Positions 7,548 to 15,266 of a stretch of 64,000 nt of DNA are shown here, one piece after another (position 1 is the first letter of the stretch; every line of letters begins with the position of its first letter). The position numbers were made by a program, and so were the translations under genes. The notes beneath the pieces were generated by a model. That model searched no databases. It was not told the DNA's origin and was given only the letters and a program-made list of their open reading frames with translations. Where the stretch lies: positions 186,001 through 250,000 of the forward strand of contig JAPPBN010000045.1 of assembly GCA_026705025.1 (NCBI GenBank). The letters run 5' to 3'. The DNA comes from Bin125 sp026705025 (GTDB lineage Bacteria > Chloroflexota > Dehalococcoidia > Bin125).

Positions 7548-8730
7548 TATCCGGCAGCGGATCAAGCGCGGCCGACGCGATGACCTCCAAGCCGCGCGGC
7601 GTGATGGGCGGGTTGTGCAGCGGGCCCCGGACGTCGCGGTAGTAGCGCTCCAGCGGCTGCGATCGATGCAGGGAGATTCCGCCGACCAGCCTCATGCAGC
7701 GATCGACGATGTCGACCGCGGTATCGCCGGTGTGCAACTTGGCCGCGGCAACGCGCGGGCCGAGTTTGAATCTGGACTCGGCGTCGAGTTGGTCCCAGGC
7801 TGAAGCCGTCTCATGCAGGAGCGCCCGGGCCGACATGATTCGCAGATCGATTTCGCCTACTTGCGCGCGAACGGTTGGCAGACCGCCGATCACGCCCGGC
7901 GCTCCGCCGAGGCGGCGGTTGCGGGCGAACTCGACGGTGTAATCGCGCGCTGCCTCGGCCACTCCGAGCGACGCGGCGGAGACCAGCAGGGCGAACCAGG
8001 CAAAGTCCCCGTGCCGTTGTCCGGCTTTCGCCGGATCTTGCCGGACCAGGAATTCGTCGTCCGTGATGGGCACGTCCTCGAACCAGACGTCGTGAGAGCC
8101 GGTTGAGCGCAAGCCGACCACGTCCCAGGTTTCTTCGATCCGCAGACCTGGTGAATCGCGGTGCACGGCGACACGCGCGAGCATTCCGGAACCGTCCTCA
8201 ACCGCGCAATAGGTCAGAAACCAGGTGAGATCGGGCGCGAGGGTCGTGAACGACTTGCGTCCGTTGATCAGCCAACAACCCGGACCGTCGGGAGTGAGCG
8301 CGGTCTGAGGGCGGCCGCCGCCCTGGGGTGACCCGAGTTCGGGCTCGGAAGCGACCTGGTTGCAGAGCGCGCCCTCTTCAATGATGGAAAGGAAGATCCG
8401 TTCGCGCAACGGCTCCGGCCACGAGCGATTCGAGCGCTCGGAGCCGACCGACATCAGGTGCATGCCACAGGCGAAGGCGAGAGCCATATCGACCTTGGCC
8501 AGCGCGGTTTGCGCCGCGACCAGGTCGGCCAGCGAGCACTCTTCGCCGCCGTATTCGCGTGGAATCGGCGCGGCGATCCAGCCGATGTCGCGCAGCAACT
8601 GGAACGACGCGAACGGGAAGCTGGCGTCGCGGTCGTGACTTTCCGCGTACCCGGCGAGGGTCGGCAGATGCGGATCGAGCCGCTCGATCAATGCTCGCCC
8701 GGCGTCGTTGGTTGGCGGAACGGGCGGCAT
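7537..8730 (-). CDS. acyl-CoA dehydrogenase-family flavoprotein, atypical C terminus
   Basis: A 397-residue acyl-CoA dehydrogenase homologue. The N domain carries PREYGGEE, the middle domain GCWLINGRKSFTTLA and the GLRSTGSHDVWFEDV strand, and the C domain RCMRLVGGISLHRSQPLERYYRD. After RD it reads GPLHNPPITPRG in place of the usual IYEGT, so the catalytic Glu position is Pro374, with His372 close by. This C terminus recalls flavin monooxygenases of the same fold (DszC/HsaA type) more than standard dehydrogenases. It is convergent with, and overlaps, the other acyl-CoA dehydrogenase homologue. Function could be oxidation or hydroxylation; the sequence does not decide. Confidence 0.85.
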   Translation of the reverse strand: MPPVPPTNDAGRALIERLDPHLPTLAGYAESHDRDASFPFASFQLLRDIGWIAAPIPREYGGEECSLADLVAAQTALAKVDMALAFACGMHLMSVGSERSNRSWPEPLRERIFLSIIEEGALCNQVASEPELGSPQGGGRPQTALTPDGPGCWLINGRKSFTTLAPDLTWFLTYCAVEDGSGMLARVAVHRDSPGLRIEETWDVVGLRSTGSHDVWFEDVPITDDEFLVRQDPAKAGQRHGDFAWFALLVSAASLGVAEAARDYTVEFARNRRLGGAPGVIGGLPTVRAQVGEIDLRIMSARALLHETASAWDQLDAESRFKLGPRVAAAKLHTGDTAVDIVDRCMRLVGGISLHRSQPLERYYRDVRGPLHNPPITPRGLEVIASAALDPLPDITS

Positions 8731-8751
8731 TGGCGATTCGAGAATCGGGTT

Positions 8752-9069
8752 TTAGAGAACGTCGCGCAGGCGCTTCAGCGCCCGCACGCGAACCTTGCCG
8801 CGGTCCAGTGCGGGGCGCGCGGCGATGGTGATGGCTTCACCAGTGGCGGGATTGCGTCCCTGTCGTTCGGGCCGCGCCGACTGCGAGACGATGTCGACCT
8901 TGATCAAACCGGCGACGGTGGCAGAACCCGGCCCGCCGACTGACAGATCTTCGATCACAGCATCCGCCAGCGCATCCAGCACCTCGTTCACATCCTGGCT
9001 GCGGATTCCTGTCTTTGCTTCGATCGCCTTGGCCATCTGAGCCTTGGTCTTCGGCTTGGAGTCTGTCAT
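8752..9069 (-). CDS. HU-family DNA-binding protein
   Basis: A 105-residue histone-like protein of the HU/IHF family, which bends DNA as a dimer. The helical base contains TKAQMAKAIEAKTG and VNEVLDALADAV. The beta-arm signature GRNPATGEAI lies near residues 74-83, followed by the C-terminal strand and basic helix. An ATG ten codons upstream (9099) is open. ATG at 9069 is preferred because GAAAGAGAG precedes it and residue 1 then starts at the usual distance from helix 1. The gene stops 21 bases from the acyl-CoA dehydrogenase start and is divergent from the O-methyltransferase. It is likely a housekeeping nucleoid protein. Confidence 0.93.
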   Translation of the reverse strand: MTDSKPKTKAQMAKAIEAKTGIRSQDVNEVLDALADAVIEDLSVGGPGSATVAGLIKVDIVSQSARPERQGRNPATGEAITIAARPALDRGKVRVRALKRLRDVL

Positions 9070-9194
9070 AGTCACTCTCTTTCCATTTGGGCTAGTCAAC
9101 GATGCGGGCCTTCACTGCTTACGTAGTGTTATCGGCAAGTTCGCATGGGGCAATAGCGTTCGGCACCTTTCGATGGGTGAGTTAACGTCCAGCC

Positions 9195-9857
9195 ATGCAC
9201 TCTATTCGAACCACCCCGATCACTGAAGAACTGGCGAGATATCTCGAAGACACCTCGACGCGAGAGGACGATGTCTGGCGACGACTGAGAGCGGAGACCG
9301 CGGAACTGCCAGCCGGAGGCATGCAGATTGGTCCGGATCAGGCCCGCCTGTTGAGCTGGCTGGCGAAGCTGGTTGGCGCACGGCGCACTCTTGAGATTGG
9401 CACCTTCACCGGAGCGTCGGCGCTGGCTGTTGTTCAGGCGATGCCGGAGGATGGTCGGATGGTCGCCTGTGATGTGAGCGAGGAGTGGACTTCGATTGCT
9501 CGGAAGTACTGGATTGAGGCCGGGGTCCGCCACAAGATTGACCTTCGTCTGGGCCCGGCGTTGGACACGTTGGCCGCGCTGGGCCGAGAGGGAGGTGGGT
9601 TGTTCGATTTCGCCTTCATCGACGCGGACAAGGAGCCGATCTGGAGCTACTACGAGGGTGCGCTGGCCTTGCTGCGACCGGGAGGCCTGATCGCTGTTGA
9701 CAACACACTCTGGGGCGGTCAGGTTGCCGACCCGACTGTTCGCGATCCTGACAAGGAGGCGATCCACGCCTTCAATCGGCGGATCATCGACGATCCACGA
9801 GTCGACGCGGTGCAACTGACGGTTGGAGACGGGCTGACGTTGTTGAGGAAGCTCTAG
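9195..9857 (+). CDS. SAM-dependent O-methyltransferase (COMT/CCoAOMT type)
   Basis: A 220-residue class I methyltransferase of the small, metal-dependent catechol/caffeoyl-CoA O-methyltransferase family. Seen are the SAM-binding LEIGTFTGASALA near residues 65-77, the acidic strand-2 end MVACDVSEEW, the metal-site region FIDADKE near 141-147, and DNTLWGG near 170-176. Length matches the family. These enzymes methylate catechol-type hydroxyls, which would fit aromatic metabolism nearby, but the acceptor is unknown. The gene is convergent with the DRTGG gene, with 7 bases between stops. Confidence 0.9.
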   Translation: MHSIRTTPITEELARYLEDTSTREDDVWRRLRAETAELPAGGMQIGPDQARLLSWLAKLVGARRTLEIGTFTGASALAVVQAMPEDGRMVACDVSEEWTSIARKYWIEAGVRHKIDLRLGPALDTLAALGREGGGLFDFAFIDADKEPIWSYYEGALALLRPGGLIAVDNTLWGGQVADPTVRDPDKEAIHAFNRRIIDDPRVDAVQLTVGDGLTLLRKL

Positions 9858-9864
9858 AGCGCGT

Positions 9865-10743
9865 TCAGACGAGTGCGGCAGTTGGCACGTTGTCAGCGAC
9901 GAGCTCGATCGCGCGCGCGAGCTTACGTTCGCCGATGAACGCCGAGCCACCGTAGAGCGGTCCGATTGCTTCGACCGCCTCGAGCGTGGTGAGCGATGTG
10001 GTGATCAGGGCAAACGACTCGCGTTCGGCGCGCTGGGCGACGTAGGGCAGCGTCGGTTCGCCGCCGGCGAGGATCAGGCAGAGCGGCTCGTAGTCCAACG
10101 CTCCCAGCGCGATATCGATTCGGTCGTGGCGGGTAATCAGTGTCTTGTCCGGATACTTGCGGAAGTAGTCCATGCCCTCGTGCGCGCTGACCGGACCGAT
10201 CACGAGGTCCCGTGAGGCCTCGTCGAAGAGCTCCTCGTCGCCCGACAGCTCGCCCTCAATCGAGGGAGCAATGTCGCGAACCGTCGGCGCGGCCAAGTGA
10301 CGGTCCTGTGGAATCGATGCCGCGGCATGGCCGCCCAGATCGGTGATGCGCTGCAGCGCGGCCGGACCTCCGTGCTCGGGTACGCCGTTGACGACGACCG
10401 CGTCGGGTTGGGTCGAGAGGGCGCGCGAGACGGTGTCGTCGTCGGCTTCGCCGTGGCGGACTACCAGCACGGTGCGATCCGCTTCAATCGCCTCGGCCTC
10501 CAGCGCTTCGACGACCGTGTGGTCGGTGTCGGATGGAATCTCGGAGGCAGAGACTGGTTCCGAGGCTCCGCGCACGCCATTGACCCTGGCGAGCTGCAGG
10601 GCGTCGGCGGCTGCCGAGTCTCCGTCGTCGATTCTGACGAGCCGGACGGTTGCGCCGGTCGCTCGCAGCGCAGATGCAATTCCCGTGGCGACGACCGATT
10701 TACCGTCGCCGGCCAGCGTTGATGTGACAAGAATGCGGGTCAC
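9865..10743 (-). CDS. P-loop NTPase (BioD-like) with C-terminal DRTGG domain
   Basis: A 292-residue protein. Residues 6-25 hold a deviant Walker A, STLAGDGKSVVATGIAS, in a BioD/MinD-like NTPase fold. Residues 180-285 resemble the DRTGG domain (LITRHDRIDIALGAL, LILAGGEP). The same two-domain arrangement forms the N-terminal regulatory part of long phosphotransacetylases; here the catalytic Pta domain is absent. GTG at 10743 has GGAG six bases upstream. A sensor or regulatory role by ATP or ligand binding is inference. It is divergent from the small membrane protein gene across 180 bases that contain a 17-bp palindrome. Confidence 0.82.
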   Translation of the reverse strand: MTRILVTSTLAGDGKSVVATGIASALRATGATVRLVRIDDGDSAAADALQLARVNGVRGASEPVSASEIPSDTDHTVVEALEAEAIEADRTVLVVRHGEADDDTVSRALSTQPDAVVVNGVPEHGGPAALQRITDLGGHAAASIPQDRHLAAPTVRDIAPSIEGELSGDEELFDEASRDLVIGPVSAHEGMDYFRKYPDKTLITRHDRIDIALGALDYEPLCLILAGGEPTLPYVAQRAERESFALITTSLTTLEAVEAIGPLYGGSAFIGERKLARAIELVADNVPTAALV

Positions 10744-10844
10744 GAGGCGCTCCGGTTCATCTGATTGCAGTTCGCGTGCTGCCTAGCCAAGACTAAACGG
10801 CGAGCGCGCTAGGGTCTGTTCGCTCCTCGCGACAAGCGGCGAGG

Positions 10845-10861
10845 CCAGCGCCTGGCGCTGG
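10845..10861. promoter_or_regulatory. 17-bp perfect palindrome in a divergent intergenic region
   Basis: CCAGCGCC (10845-10852) and GGCGCTGG (10854-10861) are perfect inverted copies around a single T. A one-base loop is too tight for a good hairpin, so a dimeric regulator site is more likely. It lies between the divergent DRTGG gene and the small membrane protein gene. Confidence 0.4.
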
Positions 10862-10923
10862 ACGCGATGATGCGCGGCTAGACTGAAGCCCCCGAACGAG
10901 CAGCGAGCGGCGGAGAGTTTGGG

Positions 10924-11154
10924 ATGGCGGAAGAGCAGGGCAGCAGCGGAGATCTGTGGCCGCCTCCGGCGCCAGACTCGCCTGCCACCCGCCGACGTCG
11001 GCCGCCGCCGGAACGGCATGCTCACTGGATCGACCATGAGAATCGGGCCGACGAGCCGCGCGAAGATGCGCCTCGCTTGCTCTGGTGGATCCTCGGCGCG
11101 CTGCTGATCTTCGGAGTGTTCTCGGTGCTCATCAGAATGTTCCTGGTCCTGTAG
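10924..11154 (+). CDS. small single-pass membrane protein, function unknown
   Basis: A 76-residue protein. Residues 1-50 are hydrophilic, rich in Pro and Arg (ATRRRRPPPERHAHW). Residues 52-75 form one hydrophobic helix (LLWWILGALLIFGVFSVLIRMF) at the C terminus, so it is a tail-anchored or C-terminally anchored protein with a probably cytoplasmic N terminus. ATG at 10924 has GGAGAG about 8 bases upstream. No known family is recognised. Downstream lies a gap of about 110 bases before the double CoA-transferase on the same strand. Confidence 0.65.
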   Translation: MAEEQGSSGDLWPPPAPDSPATRRRRPPPERHAHWIDHENRADEPREDAPRLLWWILGALLIFGVFSVLIRMFLVL

Positions 11155-11263
11155 ACCGCCAATCAACAACCTTCGGTATCTTGACTGGCAATCCCTGCGA
11201 ACCGTGCGGGTGCGTTCGGCACGTCGGTCGGATCGGTCACAGTTTCCGGATCGGAGCATCGAA

Positions 11264-13744
11264 ATGGCAAGTGAGGCGTCGGACACCCTGCTGGGCGGAG
11301 TGCGTGTGATTGATCTGGCGACATCACGGGCCGAGATGACAGGGCGTGTGCTCGCCGACATGGGAGCAGAGGTGATCAAGGTTGAGCCGCCCTGGGGGAC
11401 GCCCTCACGCCAGTTAGCCCCATTCAGCGAAGAGGATCCAGAGCGTTCGCTCTACTGGGCGGCTATGGGGCTGGGCAAGCGCAGCGTGATCATCGACCTG
11501 GACGACGAACAGGGCCGCGCCGGTTTCCGAGCCTTGCTTGGCACTGCCGACGTGCTGATCGAGTCGTTTGACCCGGGGACGATGGCCGGCTGGGGATTGA
11601 GCTACGACGACGTCAAGGATGCCCATCCGGACCTGATCTATGTCTCGGTCACGCCGTACGGCCAGGACGGTCCTCATGCAGACCGGCCGGCGACGGACCT
11701 GACCATCGAGTCGGCCGGGGGCCTGGTCGGTCTACAGGGCGACGGCGATCGTCCGCCGGTGCCGGTGGGTCTTCCTCAGGCTCCGATTCATGCGGGCGTT
11801 CAGGCCGCGGCGGACACGTCGATTGCGCTGCGTGAGCGAGGCCTGTCCGGCCTGGGACAGCATCTGGACGTGTCGATGCAGGCTGCCGTGGTCTGGACCC
11901 TGATGCACGCAACAGGGTTCCCGCCAAACACCGGGGACGATCCGCCGGGCACCTGCGCTCAGCGGAACATCGGCGGCGACAACATGGGTGGCGCAGTCAT
12001 GGGGATACATCCCTGTCTCGACGGCTACATCGTGTTCAGCATCGTGCCGGGTGGGCTGGGGCTGCGGCACTCGACATTGGTCCTGAAGTGGATCGAGGAA
12101 GAGGGCGAGCTGATCGGTGAGCTTGAGGGCGCCGACATCGATGAGTGGGCGAAGAATGTCGCTCGGCTGGTGACGGAGGATCCGGCCGAAGTGGGCCGGC
12201 AGGTTCTGATCGCGTCCGACAACATGCATCAGTTCGTCGCCAAGCGGACGATGGCGGAGTGTTTCTCGCGGGCCGTCCGAGACGGCTTCATGATGGCGCC
12301 GCTCTACACGATGGAGGACATTGCCAACGATCAGCACCTGGCTGCTCGGAACTACTGGGTAGACATTGACGGGCACCGGTACCCGGGGCCGTTCGCCAAG
12401 CTGTCCGAGACCCCCCTGGTGATAGATCGGGCGGCGCCGGCGCTCGGTCAGGACCAACATCTGCTGACGGAGCTGAACGGCGCTCCGAAACGCGCACGGC
12501 GGGCGCCGGTGTCGTCCAACGGCGTGCGCGGTGAAGACGGCGGCGCGCTTTCAGGCGTCAAGATCGCCGACTTCGCCTGGGTTGGTGTCGGTCCGCTGAT
12601 CTCGAAGTCGATGGCGGACCACGGCGCGCAGGTGATTCACATCGAGTCGGCGACGCGTCCCGACGTACTGCGTCTTGGGCCTCCGTTCAAGGACAATGAA
12701 CCGGGCATGGACCGGGCGCAGTTCATGGCCAACTTCAACTCGTCGAAGCTCGGTGTCGCCTTGCGGCTCGATACCAGGGAGGGGCTGGAGTACGCCCGGC
12801 AGTTGATCGACTGGGCCGATGTGGTGGTCGAGTCGTTCACGCCGGGCACGATGAAGCGGTTCGGATTCGACTACGCCACATTGAGCAACGAACGTCCTGA
12901 GCTGATCATGCTTAGCACCTGCCTGCGCGGGCAGACCGGACCCGAATCGAGCTACCCGGGATTCGGTCTGCAGGGGGCCTGCCTCTCCGGCCTGCACCGA
13001 ATCACCGGTTGGCCCGATCGGCAACCATCGGGGACCTGGGGTGCGTACACCGACTTCATCAACCCGCGCTTCGGCTCTGGTGCGCTGGCGGCCGCGATCC
13101 GTTATCGGGACCGAACCGGCCGAGGCCAGTACATCGATCTGGCACAGACCGAGGCCGGTATCCACTTCGCCGCGCCACTGCTGCTCGACTACCTGGAGAA
13201 CGGCCGGATCGCCGAAGCGGTCGGACATGGATCCATGTACGCGGCGCCGAATGGCGTCTTCCGGGTGGGCGACGGCGAGCGCTACGTCGCGATCGCGACA
13301 GAGACGGCGGAGCAGTGGCATGCGCTGAGAACCGCGACCGGCCTTGAGAACTGGTCGGGCTCGGAGTACGACGACCTGTCGGCGAGAATCGCCGCGAAGG
13401 CAGAGATTGAAGCCGTGATTGCCGAGTGGTGCGCCCCGCAGACGGCTGAGGCGGTGGTCGAGCGGCTGACCGCGGCCGGAGTGCCCGCGTCGCTCGTCGA
13501 GTGGCCGTCCGACCTCTACGAGGATCCGCAACTCACGCATCGTGATTTCTTCGTCACGCTCGACCACTCGGTGATGGGGCCGACGCCGTACGACGGACTG
13601 GTCACCCGCTTCTCGGGAGGGACGGCGCGTCTGCGCCGTGCCGCGCCGGCGATTGGCGAGCACACGCACTATGTGCTCTCGGAGATCCTGTCCGTGCCGG
13701 ATGAGGAGATCACGGAGGCGTTGGTCGCCGGGGCTCTGCAGTAG
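11264..13744 (+). CDS. tandem family III CoA-transferase fusion (two CaiB/BaiF domains)
   Basis: An 826-residue protein with two CoA-transferase III domains joined near residues 405-430. Domain 1 starts LLGGVRVIDLAT and domain 2 LSGVKIADFAW. ATG at 11264 is chosen over an upstream in-frame ATG because GGAG stands 8 bases before it and the family N terminus follows. Anchored on ALRERGLSGLGQ and IRYRDRTGRGQ, the catalytic Asp is Asp597 (GAYTDF) in domain 2, but Pro174 (QAPIHAG) in domain 1. The first half therefore looks catalytically dead and the second active. Family III enzymes are normally interlocked dimers; the fusion may make an asymmetric pseudo-dimer. The substrate is unknown. Confidence 0.9.
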   Translation: MASEASDTLLGGVRVIDLATSRAEMTGRVLADMGAEVIKVEPPWGTPSRQLAPFSEEDPERSLYWAAMGLGKRSVIIDLDDEQGRAGFRALLGTADVLIESFDPGTMAGWGLSYDDVKDAHPDLIYVSVTPYGQDGPHADRPATDLTIESAGGLVGLQGDGDRPPVPVGLPQAPIHAGVQAAADTSIALRERGLSGLGQHLDVSMQAAVVWTLMHATGFPPNTGDDPPGTCAQRNIGGDNMGGAVMGIHPCLDGYIVFSIVPGGLGLRHSTLVLKWIEEEGELIGELEGADIDEWAKNVARLVTEDPAEVGRQVLIASDNMHQFVAKRTMAECFSRAVRDGFMMAPLYTMEDIANDQHLAARNYWVDIDGHRYPGPFAKLSETPLVIDRAAPALGQDQHLLTELNGAPKRARRAPVSSNGVRGEDGGALSGVKIADFAWVGVGPLISKSMADHGAQVIHIESATRPDVLRLGPPFKDNEPGMDRAQFMANFNSSKLGVALRLDTREGLEYARQLIDWADVVVESFTPGTMKRFGFDYATLSNERPELIMLSTCLRGQTGPESSYPGFGLQGACLSGLHRITGWPDRQPSGTWGAYTDFINPRFGSGALAAAIRYRDRTGRGQYIDLAQTEAGIHFAAPLLLDYLENGRIAEAVGHGSMYAAPNGVFRVGDGERYVAIATETAEQWHALRTATGLENWSGSEYDDLSARIAAKAEIEAVIAEWCAPQTAEAVVERLTAAGVPASLVEWPSDLYEDPQLTHRDFFVTLDHSVMGPTPYDGLVTRFSGGTARLRRAAPAIGEHTHYVLSEILSVPDEEITEALVAGALQ

Positions 13745-13810
13745 GAATCGGTAGAACCCTCGCCGGAGCACTCTCCCAAAGAGACCCTCGGCTCCGGCCC
13801 GCTCGCTTAA

Positions 13811-13845
13811 CCCCCTCTCCCTCTGGGAGAGGGCCGGGGTGAGGG
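13811..13845 (+). repeat. class A palindromic repeat, copy 1
   Basis: CCCTCTCCC, a short loop and GGGAGAGGG form a strong hairpin, followed by CCGGGGTGAGGG. It begins 66 bases after the stop of the double CoA-transferase and points the same way as that gene. Five further copies occur in the window. It may act as a transcript 3'-end structure. Confidence 0.8.
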
Positions 13846-13904
13846 TCCAACCGTTGTTCGCTATCTGGTCGTGAAGCATCCTCTGTCCCCGAGGGGCCCT
13901 CACC

Positions 13905-13927
13905 CCCCGCCTTCGCGGGGGCAGGCT
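13905..13927 (-). repeat. 23-nt hairpin insert, GAAG-loop version
   Basis: On the minus strand the unit runs AGCCTGCC, then CCCGC-GAAG-GCGGG. It sits in the TTAG/GGTGAGGG part of a class A repeat. The same unit at the same site occurs at 51764-51786, with a few substitutions. Confidence 0.65.
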
Positions 13928-13933
13928 CTAACC

Positions 13934-13956
13934 CCCCGCATCAAGTGCGGGGCAGG
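13934..13956 (-). repeat. 23-nt hairpin insert, CTTGA-loop version
   Basis: On the minus strand the unit starts CCTG, then CCCCGCA-CTTGA-TGCGGGG forms a perfect 7-bp stem. It interrupts the class A repeat at the GAGA/GG position. A unit of identical length and layout but different stem bases lies at 50536-50558. Confidence 0.68.
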
Positions 13957-14084
13957 CTTCTGCCTCAGGGAGAGGGGACCGGAGTGGGCGCCATCCGTTG
14001 GCGAGTTAGGGGTGCGACCACGGTGAATCTCGTGACCATCATCTAAACTGCCTGCGTAGAGACGCACAGGGAAGGACTTGTGAG

Positions 14085-15266
14085 ATGGGCAACCGCACGA
14101 TGCGCGGCGAAGTGGCGATCATCGGCGTCGGTGAGACGACGTATTACAAGCGGGGACGATCACCCGATTCCGAATTCAAGCTGGTGATCGAGGCGATCCT
14201 CAAGGCCAGCGCCGACGCTGGAATCGACCCGCGTGAGATTGACGGCTTTGCCTCGTACTCCAACGACCGCAATGACCCCTCGCGGATTGCGGCGGCGCTG
14301 GACATCGCGGACCTGCGCTTCTCCAACATGGAGTGGGGCGGCGGCGGTGGCGGCGGCTCAGCGGCCTGCGCTCACGCCGCTTCAGCAGTCGCCACTGGTC
14401 TCGCCGACACAGTGGTTGTCTTCCGAGGTCTGGCGCAGGGTCAGTTTGGACGTTTCGGGCAGGGCGCTCGCGTGCCGTACGTGCGCGGCGACCAGGCCTA
14501 TACGGCGCCGTACGGACTGATGTCGCCGGCGCAGTCCTTCGCCATGCGCGTCCACCGGCTGTACGAGGACCACGGGATCACTCAGGACACGCTCAAGGCG
14601 TGCTCACTGGCGTCGTACCACCACGCACAGAACAACCCGCGCGCGGTGATGTATGGTCGTCCGCTGACTCCCGAGGACTACGACGCCTCGCGCTGGATCG
14701 TGGAGCCCTTCCACCTATTTGACTGCTGCCAGGAGAACGACGGCGCAGCGGCGATGATCTTCGTCTCGGCCGACCGGGCCAAGGATTACGCCAAGACGCC
14801 GGTTTACTTCCTCGGCGGGGCGGTCGGCTCGGGCAACCGCGCCGGCTCGGGTTCGCACAACGCGACCGACTACGCCACTTCCAACTTCAAGACGGTCGCG
14901 CCGCGCATGTACGACATGGCGCAGGTCAAGCCGGAAGAGGTCGACGTGGCGCAGGTCTACGAGAACTTCACCGGCGGTGTCGTGATGAGCATCATCGAGC
15001 ACGGCCTGACGAGCTACGAAGAGGCCAACGACTTCATTACGTTCGACAACCTGATCGCGCCGAGCGGCAAGATGCCGATCAACACGAGCGGCGGCAACCT
15101 GGCCGAGTGCTACATGCACGGTCTCGAGCTGAACATCGAGGCCGTCCGCCAGGTGCGGGGCGAATCCTGCAACCAGGTCGATGACGTCAATGTGTCGCTG
15201 GTCGCTTCAGGTCCGATGGTGACGCCGGTGTCCGACATGATCGTCGGTTCAGAGGCGGTGCTCTAA
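14085..15266 (+). CDS. thiolase-like protein (Ltp2/SCP-x type lipid-transfer/aldolase family)
   Basis: A 393-residue thiolase-fold protein of the nonspecific lipid-transfer class. The nucleophile-cysteine segment of true thiolases is replaced by a seven-glycine run, WGGGGGGGSAACAHAA near residues 85-100, and the GHP histidine motif is replaced by NTSGGNLAECYMHGL near 332-346. Tyrosines occur in VAQVYENF and ECYMHG. Loss of the Cys and His argues against ordinary thiolysis. The actinobacterial steroid enzyme Ltp2, which works with a DUF35 partner, is a retro-aldolase, and this gene overlaps a DUF35 gene by one base (TAATG). Retro-aldol side-chain cleavage is therefore the best inference. Confidence 0.85.
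   Translation: MGNRTMRGEVAIIGVGETTYYKRGRSPDSEFKLVIEAILKASADAGIDPREIDGFASYSNDRNDPSRIAAALDIADLRFSNMEWGGGGGGGSAACAHAASAVATGLADTVVVFRGLAQGQFGRFGQGARVPYVRGDQAYTAPYGLMSPAQSFAMRVHRLYEDHGITQDTLKACSLASYHHAQNNPRAVMYGRPLTPEDYDASRWIVEPFHLFDCCQENDGAAAMIFVSADRAKDYAKTPVYFLGGAVGSGNRAGSGSHNATDYATSNFKTVAPRMYDMAQVKPEEVDVAQVYENFTGGVVMSIIEHGLTSYEEANDFITFDNLIAPSGKMPINTSGGNLAECYMHGLELNIEAVRQVRGESCNQVDDVNVSLVASGPMVTPVSDMIVGSEAVL

Larger units (their letters stand above)
13898..13977 (-). repeat. class A repeat, copy 2, interrupted by two short hairpin inserts
   Basis: On the minus strand this reads CCCCTCTCCCTGAGGCAGA, insert, GGTTAG, insert, GGTGAGGG. The two inserts map to 13934-13956 and 13905-13927. Each carries CCTGCCCC at one end and GGGG at the other. 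Taking both out joins the flanks into an ordinary class A element. It is inverted relative to copy 1. Confidence 0.72.
13745..14084. other. 340-base intergenic region made largely of palindromic repeats
   Basis: This gap between the double CoA-transferase and the thiolase-like gene contains a plain CCCTCTCCC/GGGAGAGGG element at 13811-13845 and an inverted, interrupted copy at 13898-13977. Bases 13978-14084 hold the leader of the thiolase-like gene, with GGAAGGA about 8-9 bases before the ATG at 14085. No coding signal is seen. Confidence 0.75.

Noticed and set aside
12551..13903. 450-codon open frame on the minus strand
   Set aside because: Antisense to the double CoA-transferase, with no domain, no ribosome binding site and Arg-rich low-complexity product.
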